A DNA stretch of 64,000 nucleotides. It comes from Trueperella pyogenes. GTDB taxonomy: Bacteria > Actinomycetota > Actinomycetes > Actinomycetales > Actinomycetaceae. The stretch spans positions 1 through 64,000 of the forward strand of contig NZ_JVLH01000006.1 in assembly GCF_001070855.1 (NCBI RefSeq), written 5' to 3'. Below the pieces are notes generated by a model, which had not been told where the DNA came from, did not search any database, and saw only the letters and a list, made by a program, of their open reading frames with translations. Made by a program: the position numbers and the translations under genes. Below, piece by piece: positions 45,148-54,515 of the stretch (position 1 is the first letter of the stretch; each line of letters begins with the position of its first letter).

Positions 45148-47256
45148 CTATGCGTCAATGCGCTCGCGATCAATTCCTGCTGCTTCCTCAACAATAAAGT
45201 CACGTCGAGGACCAACGACTTGTCCCATGAGGAGCTCAAAAACATCTTCAGCCTGACGCAAGGCAGCCTCATCAGCCAAAGTGATTCGGCGAAGTGCGCG
45301 ATGGGCTCTATCCATAGTCGTTTCAGCTAGCTGATCGGCATCCATTTCACCGAGGCCCTTGTAACGCTGGATAGGTTCTTTCCAGCTTCGGCCTGCCTTG
45401 CGAAGAGCGGCAAGCTGACGGTGAAGTTCCTCTTCTGAATACGTATAAATAAACTCGCGAGATTTGCGTCCCTTACCCGCTACCTCGATGCGGTGCAAGG
45501 GAGGTACCGCAGCATAGACCCGGCCAGCTTCAACCATCGGTCGCATATAGCGGAAGAACAAGGTGAGGAGCAGAGTGCGAATGTGCGCCCCATCAACGTC
45601 AGCATCAGTCATCAAAATAACCTTGCCATACCGCGCCTGTTCAATATCAAAAGTCCGTCCAGAGCCCGCTCCGATCACCTGGATAATATTCGCGCATTCA
45701 GCGTTCGCCAACATATCTGCAGTTGAAGCCTTTTGGACGTTCAAAATCTTCCCTCGAATGGGGAAAAGGGCCTGATATTGCGAATTTCTCGCAGCTTTTG
45801 CAGTGCCAAGGGCAGAATCGCCCTCCACGATAAAGAGCTCGGTCTGTTCAACGTCCTCAGAACGGCAATCCGCGAGTTTCGCAGGAAGAGAAGACGTCTC
45901 AAGTGCATTCTTCCGCCGGGAAATTTCTTTGTGAATGCGCGCAGAGACGCGCGCTTTCATCTCGCCGACAACCTTCTCGAGAAGTGCACTGGTCTGTTGC
46001 TTATCATCACGCTTGGACGAAGCAAACTTACTCTCGAGCCAATCCCCCACAACGCGTGCAACAACCGTACGAATCTGCGCTGTTCCCAAGATTTCCTTGG
46101 TTTGGCCTTCGAACTGTGGTTCTGGGAAACGAACTGTGACAACCGCTGTCATTCCCGCTAGAACATCGTCCTTTTCAGGGCGGCCATCTTTCGCGCCGAC
46201 CTTGAGCTTTCGCGCGTTCTTATCAACCTGGCTTCTGAGCACCTTCAAAATTGCCTGTTCAAAGCCTGCAACATGCGTTCCCCCCTTCGGGGTGGCGATG
46301 ATATTAACGAAGGATTCCAGCTGCGCATCGTAACCGATCCCCCAGCGAAGGGCGCAATCAACTTCGCAGATACGCTCGGTTTCAACAGCGCGAAGATGGC
46401 CGCTTTCAGGATCCAACGCTTGAACAGTCTCAGTGAATGTTCCCTCACCCTGGATATGCCAAGTGTCAGTGACAGCACCGTCGTTAGAAAGCCAATCGAC
46501 GAAGTCGACCACGCCGCCATCAAAGCGGAATGATTCGTGGACGACTTCTTCCCCGCGCTCATCAAAGCAATTAATCGTTAGGCCGGGCACCAAGAATGCC
46601 GTCTGACGCGCACGCGCGAGCAAGGTTTCCCAGGTAAAACCCTCATCGGATGGGAAAATCTGGAAGTCCGCCCAGAAACGTACGCGGGTACCAGTCTTCT
46701 TTTTCGCAACTTTCCCGATGGTCTTTAAACGAGATTCATCGGTGAAGGGAGTAAAGGGGGAATTTGGAGTGCGCTGGCGAGAATCGTCAAATTCACCAGG
46801 TTCACCACGCCTGAAGCACATCTGCCAGGTCTTCCCGCCGCGATCGACCTCGACATCCATTCGGGCAGAAAGAGCATTGACAACAGAAGCGCCAACACCA
46901 TGAAGGCCACCTGATGCGGCATACGAACCGCTACCGAATTTTCCTCCAGCATGCAGCTTTGTGAAGACAACCTCAACGCCCGATAAACCGACCCCTGGCA
47001 CCTCATCGACGGGAATGCCTCGACCGTTATCGGCGACCGAAGCCGAATGATCCGGGTGCAGTCGAACATCGATTGTGTCGCAGAAACCCTCAAGGGCCTC
47101 ATCAACGGCATTATCAATAATTTCCCACAGGCAGTGCATGAGGCCACGGTGGTCCGTCGAACCGATGTACATGCCGGGGCGTTTGCGAACAGCTTCCAGA
47201 CCTTCAAGGACTGAGAGGTGGCGCGCAGAATAGTCTGAGGCTTGGGTTTCACTCAC
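45148..47256 (-). CDS. parE: DNA topoisomerase IV subunit B (ParE-type)
   Basis: This 702-residue ATPase subunit of a type IIA topoisomerase is the likely partner of the ParC-type protein at 15763. The GHKL ATP site shows EIIDNAVDEALEG, DNGRGIPVD and GGLHGVGASVVNALS. The TOPRIM metal site is EGDSALGTAKAARN, with GKILNVQKAS and DADVDGAHIRTLLLT. The C-terminus carries RYKGLGEMDADQLAETTMD. The length (702 aa) and the spacing from parC fit topoisomerase IV rather than gyrase, whose genes are normally adjacent near dnaA. GTG 47256 follows a TACACT box by 6 nt. Confidence 0.88.
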   Translation of the reverse strand: MSETQASDYSARHLSVLEGLEAVRKRPGMYIGSTDHRGLMHCLWEIIDNAVDEALEGFCDTIDVRLHPDHSASVADNGRGIPVDEVPGVGLSGVEVVFTKLHAGGKFGSGSYAASGGLHGVGASVVNALSARMDVEVDRGGKTWQMCFRRGEPGEFDDSRQRTPNSPFTPFTDESRLKTIGKVAKKKTGTRVRFWADFQIFPSDEGFTWETLLARARQTAFLVPGLTINCFDERGEEVVHESFRFDGGVVDFVDWLSNDGAVTDTWHIQGEGTFTETVQALDPESGHLRAVETERICEVDCALRWGIGYDAQLESFVNIIATPKGGTHVAGFEQAILKVLRSQVDKNARKLKVGAKDGRPEKDDVLAGMTAVVTVRFPEPQFEGQTKEILGTAQIRTVVARVVGDWLESKFASSKRDDKQQTSALLEKVVGEMKARVSARIHKEISRRKNALETSSLPAKLADCRSEDVEQTELFIVEGDSALGTAKAARNSQYQALFPIRGKILNVQKASTADMLANAECANIIQVIGAGSGRTFDIEQARYGKVILMTDADVDGAHIRTLLLTLFFRYMRPMVEAGRVYAAVPPLHRIEVAGKGRKSREFIYTYSEEELHRQLAALRKAGRSWKEPIQRYKGLGEMDADQLAETTMDRAHRALRRITLADEAALRQAEDVFELLMGQVVGPRRDFIVEEAAGIDRERIDA

Positions 47257-47262
47257 CCCGAT

Positions 47263-47268
47263 AGTGTA
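47263..47268 (-). promoter_or_regulatory. -10 box for parE
   Basis: TACACT on the minus strand, 6 nt before the GTG; leaderless spacing. Confidence 0.45.
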
Positions 47269-47406
47269 CGAAGGACAATCAATTTATCGCGTATTTACGC
47301 ACCGAAAGCGCAAAATTGTGACCCTTTCCAGCGAAAATTTCGGCCATTGGCAGAAAAGACGGAAAAACTCGGCGAAATACAGCAACGGCATGGTCTTATA
47401 GATTCT

Positions 47407-47628
47407 ATGAATACCGTAACTACTGAGAATTCACGCCAGACCCTTCCCCCTATCCTCACTGCTCAGGATCGATGTGATCAATGCGGTGCTCGGGCGTGGG
47501 TTCGCGTGACTTTAGCTACGGGGACGCTCAACTTCTGCGCTCATCATGCGAACCAGCACCTCGAGGCAATTACTCCAAAGGCTCTGGACATTATTGATGA
47601 GCGAGAGCTTGCTACCCAGCAGAGCTGA
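47407..47628 (+). CDS. DUF7455 small zinc-ribbon protein
   Basis: This 73-residue protein has CDQCGARAWVRVTLATGTLNFCAHHANQH, i.e. a CxxC plus CxHH metal site, as in the actinobacterial DUF7455 family often found near sigA or the topoisomerase B gene. The function is unknown. There is no ribosome binding site; TATAGATT at 47397-47404 immediately precedes the ATG. It is divergent from parE across 150 bp. Confidence 0.8.
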   Translation: MNTVTTENSRQTLPPILTAQDRCDQCGARAWVRVTLATGTLNFCAHHANQHLEAITPKALDIIDERELATQQS

Positions 47629-47688
47629 CTTTTAGATCACATTCGTTTACCATTGTGGTGAAATTTCCCTTCCAAGGAGGACATACAC

Positions 47689-48144
47689 ATGGGTCTGTTT
47701 TCACGGCCAAAACCGGAAGAGAGCGCTCCGCTGACTCCGGCGATCTCTCAGGAAAGGCTCATCGCTCTTTTCAAAGAACGCGGATGGCACTACTTCGTCG
47801 ATTCAGATAATGATCTCGGCGGCACCTGGGATGATGACACCTATTACTTCATGCTTCGTGGCAAGGACCAGGAGATTCTCCACATTCAGTCCATGTGGCA
47901 CCTCTCGATTCCGATCGAGCGTCTTGAAGAGGTCCGCGCGTTCATCCGCGAATGGCACCGCCAAAAGCTCTGGCCGAAGGCTTACCATCGCATCAATGAC
48001 GAGGGTGAGATTCGCATTTTCTGCGAGAACTCGGTCGATTGGGAACACGGTGCAACTGACGCACAGCTGAACCAACAGATCGCGTGCGCGCTGGGAACTG
48101 GCCAAGAGTTCTATAACGAACTTGCCAAGGCACTGGGACTCTGA
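47689..48144 (+). CDS. YbjN domain-containing protein (copy 1)
   Basis: This 151-residue YbjN-type (type III secretion chaperone-like fold) protein has RLIALFKERGWHYFVDSDNDLGGTWDDDTYYFML, WHRQKLWPKAYHRINDEGEIRIFCE and DWEHGATDAQL. Such proteins are usually annotated as sensory or regulatory, without a proven function. A good ribosome binding site (AAGGAGG at 47673-47679) precedes the ATG. A paralogue follows 16 bp later, and the pair lies between DUF7455 and sigA. Confidence 0.85.
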   Translation: MGLFSRPKPEESAPLTPAISQERLIALFKERGWHYFVDSDNDLGGTWDDDTYYFMLRGKDQEILHIQSMWHLSIPIERLEEVRAFIREWHRQKLWPKAYHRINDEGEIRIFCENSVDWEHGATDAQLNQQIACALGTGQEFYNELAKALGL

Positions 48145-48160
48145 GAGGAAGGACGTCACT

Positions 48161-48628
48161 ATGGGTTGGTTTGATTCCGCTGAAACGGGTGACTCAGTAC
48201 GCCCCATCTCCAAGGAACGCATCGAAAAGATCTTCGACGGCCAGGGTTGGTACTACGGCCGCGATGATGACGACGACGTTTGCGGCCGCTGGGACGGCGC
48301 GCCGTTCTTCTTCCTTTTCATGGGGCAGGACCAGGAAATCTTGCAGGTCACCGCACGTATGGCCGAAGAGGTTCCCGCTGAACGTGAAGATGAACTCGCA
48401 AGCGTCATCGAAGATTGGCACCGTGACCGCATCTGGCCGAAGGCATTCTATGCCCCCAGCGAGGCAGGTCCTCTTCGTATCATGACCGAAGTCAATGTTG
48501 ATTACGAGCACGGCGCAACCGATGCGCAGCTTCTCCAGCATGTCAATTGCGCAATCGCAACATCGCTGTCGCTCTTCGATCACATTCGCGAGACCCTTGG
48601 TATTCCGAAGGAAAGCGACGAAGACTGA
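48161..48628 (+). CDS. YbjN domain-containing protein (copy 2)
   Basis: This 155-residue tandem paralogue of the preceding gene has the matching segments RIEKIFDGQGWYYGRDDDDDVCGRWDGAPFFF, WHRDRIWPKAFYAPSEAGPLRIMTE and DYEHGATDAQL. ATG 48161 has GAGGAAGGA upstream and is preferred over the in-frame start at 48122 inside copy 1. The acidic DDDDD run replaces SDNDLGG of copy 1. The two products may form a heterodimer; this is inference. Confidence 0.85.
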   Translation: MGWFDSAETGDSVRPISKERIEKIFDGQGWYYGRDDDDDVCGRWDGAPFFFLFMGQDQEILQVTARMAEEVPAEREDELASVIEDWHRDRIWPKAFYAPSEAGPLRIMTEVNVDYEHGATDAQLLQHVNCAIATSLSLFDHIRETLGIPKESDED

Positions 48629-48646
48629 TATTTAACATCAGTCGAT

Positions 48647-48702
48647 ATACATGTGAGTGTGGGCCGGAAACCTTCAGGTTTCCGGCCCACACTCACATGT
48701 AT
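48647..48702. terminator. Bidirectional hairpin terminator between YbjN genes and sigA
   Basis: A perfect 27-bp inverted repeat (arms 48647-48673 and 48676-48702) with a 2-nt centre. It ends 8 bp before the sigA stop. The core GTGTGGGCCGGAAACC is very G/C rich. Confidence 0.85.
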
Positions 48703-48709
48703 CTAGTTC

Positions 48710-50326
48710 TCAGTCGAGATAGTCACGCAGGACTTGCGAACGAGAGGGATGACGAAGCTTCGACATCGTCTTGGATTCAATCTGACGGATACGTTCGCGC
48801 GTCACTCCGTAGACCTTGCCAATTTCATCAAGAGTCTTAGGCTGTCCATCTCCAAGACCGAAACGCATCGAAACGACGCCTGCTTCGCGTTCAGAGAGGG
48901 TGTCGAGAACGCGGTGCAACTGCTCTTGAAGCAGAGTGAAAGACACAGCATCTGCAGGAACAATAGCTTCAGAATCCTCGATCAGATCTCCGAACTCGCT
49001 ATCGCCGTCCTCACCAAGAGGAGTATGCAGAGAAATCGGCTCACGTCCGTATTTCTGAACCTCGACAACCTTTTCAGGAGTCATGTCCAGTTCTTTGGCA
49101 AGCTCTTCAGGAGTAGGTTCACGACCGAGATCTTGAAGCATTTGACGCTGGACGCGAGCAAGCTTATTGATGACTTCGACCATGTGGACGGGGATGCGGA
49201 TAGTACGCGCTTGGTCTGCCATCGCACGCGTAATCGCCTGACGAATCCACCAGGTCGCGTACGTCGAGAACTTATAGCCCTTCGTGTAGTCGAACTTTTC
49301 AACCGCACGAATAAGGCCAAGGTTGCCTTCCTGAATCAAATCCAGGAATTGCATTCCGCGCCCGGTGTAACGCTTTGCCAGCGAGACAACAAGACGGAGA
49401 TTGGCCTCGAGAAGGTGGTTTTTTGCTTGCTGTCCGTCTTGGGCAAGAATATGCAGTTCGCGTCGCTGGCGAGAACTCAAATCGTTGGAGGTGGTCTTCA
49501 GCAATTCTTCGGCATACAGGCCCGCTTCGATTCGACGGGCAAGATCGACTTCTTGTTCTGCATTAAGAAGCGAAACCTTGCCGATCTGCTTGAGATAGTC
49601 CTTAACCGGGTCGGCCGTCGCACCCGCGACAGTAACCTGTTGAACCGGCTCATCGGTCTCATCAGAATCAGAGACCACAAAACCGCCCTTTGAACGGACA
49701 GCTGCTACTGCCTGCGGCTTTGAATCCTGATCTTGTGACGAAGCATCGTCATCAGAGTCCTTCTCCTCTGAGTCATCTTCATCCGCATCATCGGAATCTA
49801 CCTCAATGTCGACGACATCGGTATCAATATCTTCAACATCTTCAAGTTGGGCTTCTTCGACGATGTCTTCTTCGAGATCCTCAACCTCTTCCGACTGAGA
49901 ATCTTGAGGAACCTCTTCGACCTTTTCAGCCTTCTTCTTCCGCGTCCGCTTCACAGGCTTCGCAGTAGCTTCCTCAGCAGAAGTACCTTCTTCAGCCTTC
50001 TTTGTCTTCTTACGCGTTGTCCGCGACTTCTTTTCCGGTTCTGCCTCTGCAGCGCCCTCATTCTTTGCGCTCTTCGAAGCAGTCGTCTTTTTGGGCGCCC
50101 GCTTTTTAGCGGGAGCCTTCTCTTCCGTTGCAGCGGCAGAATCAGTGGCGGTAGATGCGGTCTTCTTAGTCTTCTTCGCCTTCGCAGCCTTCTTTGGCGC
50201 TTCGGCCTCTTCCGCTTGGGCTTCTACCGATGTAGTCTTTGACGAGCGACGCGTACGCGTTGCTTTCTTGACCTCAGGGGCTTCATCTTCAGTATCGCGG
50301 GCGCTGGTAGCGCGAGATGGAGACAC
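48710..50326 (-). CDS. sigA: Primary RNA polymerase sigma factor SigA (RpoD)
   Basis: This 538-residue housekeeping sigma factor has a ~210-residue N-terminus built from Lys/Ala/Thr-rich then Asp/Glu-rich low-complexity sequence. After it come region 1.2 ([28 protein letters not shown]), region 2 ([37 protein letters not shown]) and region 4.2 ([22 protein letters not shown]). GTG 50326 is chosen because AAAGGG lies 6 nt upstream; ATG 50341 would add five residues. A perfect TATAAT lies about 66 nt upstream. Confidence 0.94.
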   Translation of the reverse strand: MSPSRATSARDTEDEAPEVKKATRTRRSSKTTSVEAQAEEAEAPKKAAKAKKTKKTASTATDSAAATEEKAPAKKRAPKKTTASKSAKNEGAAEAEPEKKSRTTRKKTKKAEEGTSAEEATAKPVKRTRKKKAEKVEEVPQDSQSEEVEDLEEDIVEEAQLEDVEDIDTDVVDIEVDSDDADEDDSEEKDSDDDASSQDQDSKPQAVAAVRSKGGFVVSDSDETDEPVQQVTVAGATADPVKDYLKQIGKVSLLNAEQEVDLARRIEAGLYAEELLKTTSNDLSSRQRRELHILAQDGQQAKNHLLEANLRLVVSLAKRYTGRGMQFLDLIQEGNLGLIRAVEKFDYTKGYKFSTYATWWIRQAITRAMADQARTIRIPVHMVEVINKLARVQRQMLQDLGREPTPEELAKELDMTPEKVVEVQKYGREPISLHTPLGEDGDSEFGDLIEDSEAIVPADAVSFTLLQEQLHRVLDTLSEREAGVVSMRFGLGDGQPKTLDEIGKVYGVTRERIRQIESKTMSKLRHPSRSQVLRDYLD

Positions 50327-50391
50327 TCGAATCCCTTTCATGGGTTGACAGATGAGCCGCCAATCCACTGGACGGCGACAGACTGCCTACA

Positions 50392-50397
50392 ATTATA
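50392..50397 (-). promoter_or_regulatory. Consensus -10 box upstream of sigA
   Basis: TATAAT on the minus strand, which gives a leader of about 60 nt before the GTG at 50326. The -35 region is not clear. Confidence 0.5.
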
Positions 50398-50448
50398 ACT
50401 ATCCCTTTGTCACTCGCGCAGCATGAAAGTGCGTAAATAAGGGTGAAA

Positions 50449-50850
50449 CTAGGCGCTCGTATCCTCAAAACGCCATGACGATGTCATCACCGGACACGGA
50501 GCATCAAGCAAAATCTGAGTCGCCGTATTACCGATTGTTGTACTCTTCGAACCACCGGGTCGCAGGCCAATAACGATCATATCCGCGTCGATCCTACGCG
50601 CCCAATCAAGCACGGTTTCTGCCATTGACATATCACGTCGGCAACGCATGACTTCAAAAGAAACCTCGGTTCCGCCTAAGCGTTCCCACAGATGTGCCTC
50701 AGCCGAATTCTCATCAGCGAAGATACCCCCACACTCGTGAGATGCGACGACAATCATCAATGATGTCCGCATCCAGGACGCCAGACGTACTGCCTGATCC
50801 AGCGCGGCATCAGACTCGCGATTCCCGTAGTAGCTCAAAACAATTGCCAC
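50449..50850 (-). CDS. Universal stress protein (UspA) family
   Basis: This 133-residue single Usp domain has the ATP-binding motif GLRPGGSKSTTIGNTATQILLDAPCPV (Gly-x2-Gly-x9-Gly-Asn type) at about residues 96-122. The start is GTG 50850 with GGAGG 6-10 nt upstream. Usp proteins sense adenine nucleotides in stress and dormancy. It is upstream of sigA on the same strand but sigA has its own promoter. Confidence 0.88.
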   Translation of the reverse strand: MAIVLSYYGNRESDAALDQAVRLASWMRTSLMIVVASHECGGIFADENSAEAHLWERLGGTEVSFEVMRCRRDMSMAETVLDWARRIDADMIVIGLRPGGSKSTTIGNTATQILLDAPCPVMTSSWRFEDTSA

Positions 50851-50910
50851 GAAACCTCCTTAATTGCATTTTCATCATAAGAGCCGGGGCTTAAAGACGT
50901 GAAATTGTTC

Positions 50911-50916
50911 TATAGA
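50911..50916 (+). promoter_or_regulatory. -10 box for polyprenyl synthase
   Basis: TATAGA, with 8 nt to the ATG at 50925 (or TAGACT with 6 nt). No ribosome binding site is present. Confidence 0.45.
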
Positions 50917-50924
50917 CTGGTCAC

Positions 50925-52016
50925 ATGACTTCATTGAGCGAGCAGCTTCAAGCCTTAGCACCACGGGTCGAGGAGCGCGCCCACACCATCCTCCAAGACC
51001 TTGCTGACACTATCGCGCCAGCTGCTCAGATCTCACCGCTTCTCCAGGTAGCCCATTCAAGTCTTGAGGAAGGCAAACGTTTCCGGGCATTCCTCGCATT
51101 TGTCGGCGGTAGTGTTGCGAATCATTCACCTCTGCAGACACTCAATCTGGACGACCTTGGCGCAGCATTAGAGCTCTACCAAGCCAGCGCCCTGGTTCAT
51201 GATGACATCATCGACCACGCGCCCACACGCCGTGGTCGCCCCTCTGCGCATGCTGCTTTCGCTGCACATCACCGTTCCGCCTTGTCCCGAGGCGATAGTG
51301 AAGATTTCGGGATTAGTTCCGCAATCCTTGCTGGAGATTTGCTTTTCTCCGCAGCTGAACTTGCAATGATTCGTCAATGCGAGGCAATCCCCCACTACCG
51401 TGATGGCGTTATGGAGCTCTATGCACAAATGCACGCCGAAGTCGCAATTGGACAATTCCTTGATATCGCCGCTGAACAACGACCACTGAATGTTAATGAC
51501 TCGCAGGCAATTAACGCACAGACAGCACTGACAATCGTCTCTCACAAAGCCGCTAACTACTCGGTCGTCATACCGGCAACCCTTGGAGCCGTCGCTTTGG
51601 GCGCTTCGCGAGCAGATACCGATTCGCTGCGGATGATCCTTAGTCCCTGGGGACATGCTTTCCAGCTGCGTGACGATGACCTTGGAATCTTCGGCGATCC
51701 ACGAGTTACGGGTAAGAGCGCGGGAGATGACTTACGCGAAGGAAAACGGACCTATCTCCTCGCCCTGACGTGGCAAGAAGCAAATGAAAGCGAGCGGGAA
51801 AAGCTTGCCCACGGCCTCGGCAATCCTGAACTCAGCGAGAATGAACTCGAAGAACTACGAGCGATCGTCAAGCGTCGGGGACGTCGCCGCCACGAAGAAG
51901 TCATTTCAACTTTCGAGGCCGAGGGCTTCCTTGCGTTGGAATCCAGCAATTTCAATGCCGATCAGCGCGAACTGTTGAGCGAGGTCGCGACAATGCTCAT
52001 TAAGCGCTCGAAGTAA
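50925..52016 (+). CDS. Polyprenyl (geranylgeranyl-type) diphosphate synthase
   Basis: This 363-residue trans-prenyltransferase builds C15-C40 chains from IPP and an allylic diphosphate. The first aspartate-rich motif is VHDDIIDHAPTRRGRPSAH and the second is LRDDDLGIFGDPRVTGKSAGDDLREGKRT. It takes the place of Rv2173 (idsA2) next to the Rv2175c/pknL pair. The product may feed menaquinone or undecaprenyl-type lipids; chain length cannot be fixed from this reading. It uses isoprenoids from the dxs pathway. Confidence 0.9.
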   Translation: MTSLSEQLQALAPRVEERAHTILQDLADTIAPAAQISPLLQVAHSSLEEGKRFRAFLAFVGGSVANHSPLQTLNLDDLGAALELYQASALVHDDIIDHAPTRRGRPSAHAAFAAHHRSALSRGDSEDFGISSAILAGDLLFSAAELAMIRQCEAIPHYRDGVMELYAQMHAEVAIGQFLDIAAEQRPLNVNDSQAINAQTALTIVSHKAANYSVVIPATLGAVALGASRADTDSLRMILSPWGHAFQLRDDDLGIFGDPRVTGKSAGDDLREGKRTYLLALTWQEANESEREKLAHGLGNPELSENELEELRAIVKRRGRRRHEEVISTFEAEGFLALESSNFNADQRELLSEVATMLIKRSK

Positions 52017-52068
52017 GCGCGAGTTCCAGGAGAAACTCAGGACCTCAAATCGGGATTATCCGTAAAGA

Positions 52069-52419
52069 TTAGAATCCCAAAACAGAGGCAATTCGATTCA
52101 CGCGGTGGTGGCGTCCCCCTAGAAGAGCAGACATTGGTGTCTCCCCTAGTTCTTCATGCTCGGTGTAGAGCCAACGAGCGGCCTCTTCGGGGCTAAAACC
52201 ACCGTCTGCAAGCAAAGTGAGCGTTCCGGGAAGATTGAAAAGAGGTTCGTATCCGTTATCAGTCTTGACCAAGATTTCTTCGGGAATCCCAGAGTTTCCT
52301 GCTTCATCGGTATAGGTAAAGAGGATGTGATCGCGGACCAATTGCTTAACTCGGCGAGGTTCGATACCAAGCCTGCGTGCAACCTCTTGAACGGACAGAA
52401 GGGAAACAGCTTCACTCAT
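52069..52419 (-). CDS. Rv2175c-type DNA-binding protein
   Basis: This 116-residue DNA-binding protein has an N-terminal winged helix-turn-helix (LLSVQEVARRLGIEPRRVKQLVRDHIL) and a C-terminal helical domain (LTLLADGGFSPEEAARWLYTEHEELG). The M. tuberculosis homologue Rv2175c binds DNA and is phosphorylated by PknL. Here too it is divergent from a PknL-type kinase. ATG 52419 is 6 nt after a TATCAT box; the longer frame to 52461 lacks signals. Confidence 0.87.
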   Translation of the reverse strand: MSEAVSLLSVQEVARRLGIEPRRVKQLVRDHILFTYTDEAGNSGIPEEILVKTDNGYEPLFNLPGTLTLLADGGFSPEEAARWLYTEHEELGETPMSALLGGRHHRVNRIASVLGF

Positions 52420-52425
52420 GGGACA

Positions 52426-52431
52426 ATGATA
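52426..52431 (-). promoter_or_regulatory. -10 box for Rv2175c-type gene
   Basis: TATCAT on the minus strand, 6 nt before the ATG; leaderless spacing. Confidence 0.4.
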
Positions 52432-52502
52432 TAGCGTGGGAAGGGATTCGCGCCCCAGCACGGCTCGCGGGCTTTCCTGCGTGCATCACCTGAAATCTCC
52501 AG

Positions 52503-52508
52503 TAAAAT
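52503..52508 (+). promoter_or_regulatory. -10 box for PASTA kinase
   Basis: TAAAAT, 7 nt before the ATG at 52516; no ribosome binding site. Confidence 0.45.
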
Positions 52509-52515
52509 CCTAACG

Positions 52516-54498
52516 ATGACTTCTGAGACAGAATTTGACCCCGAGGACCGCAGCGACGCCGAAAACGGCACTGACGGTCAGGGCTCGTCTGCGCCTTCTG
52601 ACCCATTGATCGGCCTGCTCGTCGATGAGAGATACCGGATTCAGGCTCGCCTTGCACGCGGTGGAATGGCCACTGTCTACGTCGCGCACGATGAGCGTTT
52701 GGACCGTCCAGTTGCACTCAAGGTCATGCACCCACACTTGGCAGAATCTGCTGATTTCGTTGCCCGTTTTAGGCGCGAGGCCCGTGCAGCCGCGCGAATT
52801 GTTTCACCGGGAGTCGTTTCTGTCTTTGATCAGGGAGTGATTCACGGCCAGGGCTTTCTGGTGATGGAACTTATCGATGGAACCAACCTCCGTGCGCTGC
52901 TGCAGGCGCAGGGAGCCTTCACTCTTGCTCAATCTCTTCAATACACGCAAGATGTTCTTGAAGCGCTGCGTTCTGCGCACCGAGTTGGCGTAATCCATCG
53001 TGATATCAAGCCCGAAAATGTTTTGGTACCCAGTGAGGGTCCTGTTCGCGTTACCGATTTCGGTCTGGCACGCGCGGCCTCAGAAGTATCGATGTCAACG
53101 ACCGGTTCGATGCTTGGAACGGTCGCATACATGGCACCAGAGATCGCAACTACTGGAACCTGCGATGCGCGAAGTGACATCTATGCCGTTGGGATCATGC
53201 TTTACGAAATGCTCACGGGCTCGGTTCCGTGGCAGGGTGAAAATCCCATGCAAATGGCCTATCACCACGTGAACGACTCTGTCCCGCTTCCTTCAGAAGT
53301 TGAGCCGTGGATTCCACGTGAAATTGACGATCTTGTCGCATCGCTTGCAGCTAAAGACCCCGAGGACCGCCCCGTCGACGCTCAGGAGGCTCTTGATTTG
53401 GTGATGCGTGCACGCACGTCGTTGCCCGCAGAGCTAATGAATCGACGAGCGGATATCGACAGCACTGACGACAACGAACAGCGCACCACTGCGTTGGGGC
53501 TCGTCGAATTGACTTCGCCCCTTCCAGCACAGAAGCTGCCTGCAACCTCGCAAGCTATCGTCCATGTTTCTGGCGGGATTGCACATGCCGCCCCACAGGT
53601 ACGAACTCGGAAGCGTTTTGGCAAAGTTCTTGCCCTGATTGTTTCTCTGCTCATTGTTGGTGTCATCGGAGGCTTTTGGTGGTGGCATGAATACGGGCCG
53701 GGTTCCTACTTGACCATGCCCGTCACCGATGGACGCGCTGTTTCTGATGTCGAGAATGATCTACGTTCGCTGCATCTCAATTTCCAAGAACGAGAAGATT
53801 TCTCAGATACCGTTTCTCAAGGAAACGTCATCTCGTCAACACCGGGAAGCGGCGAAGCCGTCCACAAACGCGCTGAGGTCCTTTTGGTCGTCTCGAAGGG
53901 CGTTGACATGCGTAATGCGCCAAATCTCAATGGCATGGAAACAGACGCAGCGAAGAATGCGCTGACAACCGCGGGACTGGCAGTCGGCGATGTTCGCGAA
54001 GACTGGTCCGAAGATGTCGAGAAGGGCAAGGTCATCTCGCAGTCCGTCCCCGCAGGAGCATCGGTTCGCCACGATACAAAGGTTGATATTGTCGTTTCCA
54101 AAGGCCGTGAGCCCTTAACGGTTCCCGACATTAAAGGCAAGAGTGCCGGGGAAGTCCGTCAGACACTCGAATCGATGGGACTGAGCGCAGAGGAAACCGA
54201 GGCATTCTCATCGACAGTCGCCCAGGGAACCGTAATCTCCCAGGAAACTGCTGCGGGTACAACGCTTCATCGTGGAGATAAAGTCCAATACACGGTCTCC
54301 AAGGGCCCTGAAACTGTAGAGATCCCCACTGTTCAAGGACTTCAAGAAAGTCAGGCTCGTGCAGCCCTCGAACGTGTCGGCCTTCAGGTCCGTGTTGAAC
54401 GCTTTATGGGTGGACTATTTGGAACTGTGCGTTCTTCTGACCCTGCAGCTGGAACGGTCGTCCCTCGTGGAACCACAGTGACACTGACGATCGTCTAG
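52516..54498 (+). CDS. Serine/threonine protein kinase with four PASTA domains (PknL-type)
   Basis: This 660-residue transmembrane kinase has a cytosolic Hanks-type domain (residues ~35-300) with the glycine loop ARGGMATVY, catalytic Lys in VALKVM, IHRDIKPENVL and the DFG motif VTDFGLAR. One transmembrane helix (VLALIVSLLIVGVIGGFWWW, ~375-395) precedes four extracellular PASTA repeats, each ending in VSKG or an equivalent, which typically sense muropeptides or lipid II. The position next to the Rv2175c homologue identifies it with PknL; M. tuberculosis PknL itself lacks PASTA domains. A terminator follows. Confidence 0.92.
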   Translation: MTSETEFDPEDRSDAENGTDGQGSSAPSDPLIGLLVDERYRIQARLARGGMATVYVAHDERLDRPVALKVMHPHLAESADFVARFRREARAAARIVSPGVVSVFDQGVIHGQGFLVMELIDGTNLRALLQAQGAFTLAQSLQYTQDVLEALRSAHRVGVIHRDIKPENVLVPSEGPVRVTDFGLARAASEVSMSTTGSMLGTVAYMAPEIATTGTCDARSDIYAVGIMLYEMLTGSVPWQGENPMQMAYHHVNDSVPLPSEVEPWIPREIDDLVASLAAKDPEDRPVDAQEALDLVMRARTSLPAELMNRRADIDSTDDNEQRTTALGLVELTSPLPAQKLPATSQAIVHVSGGIAHAAPQVRTRKRFGKVLALIVSLLIVGVIGGFWWWHEYGPGSYLTMPVTDGRAVSDVENDLRSLHLNFQEREDFSDTVSQGNVISSTPGSGEAVHKRAEVLLVVSKGVDMRNAPNLNGMETDAAKNALTTAGLAVGDVREDWSEDVEKGKVISQSVPAGASVRHDTKVDIVVSKGREPLTVPDIKGKSAGEVRQTLESMGLSAEETEAFSSTVAQGTVISQETAAGTTLHRGDKVQYTVSKGPETVEIPTVQGLQESQARAALERVGLQVRVERFMGGLFGTVRSSDPAAGTVVPRGTTVTLTIV

Positions 54499-54515
54499 CC
54501 CCCTTAATTACCGGG

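Noticed and set aside
48122-48160. Upstream in-frame start for the second YbjN protein
   Set aside because: It lies inside the first YbjN gene and lacks a ribosome binding site, whereas ATG 48161 has GAGGAAGGA.
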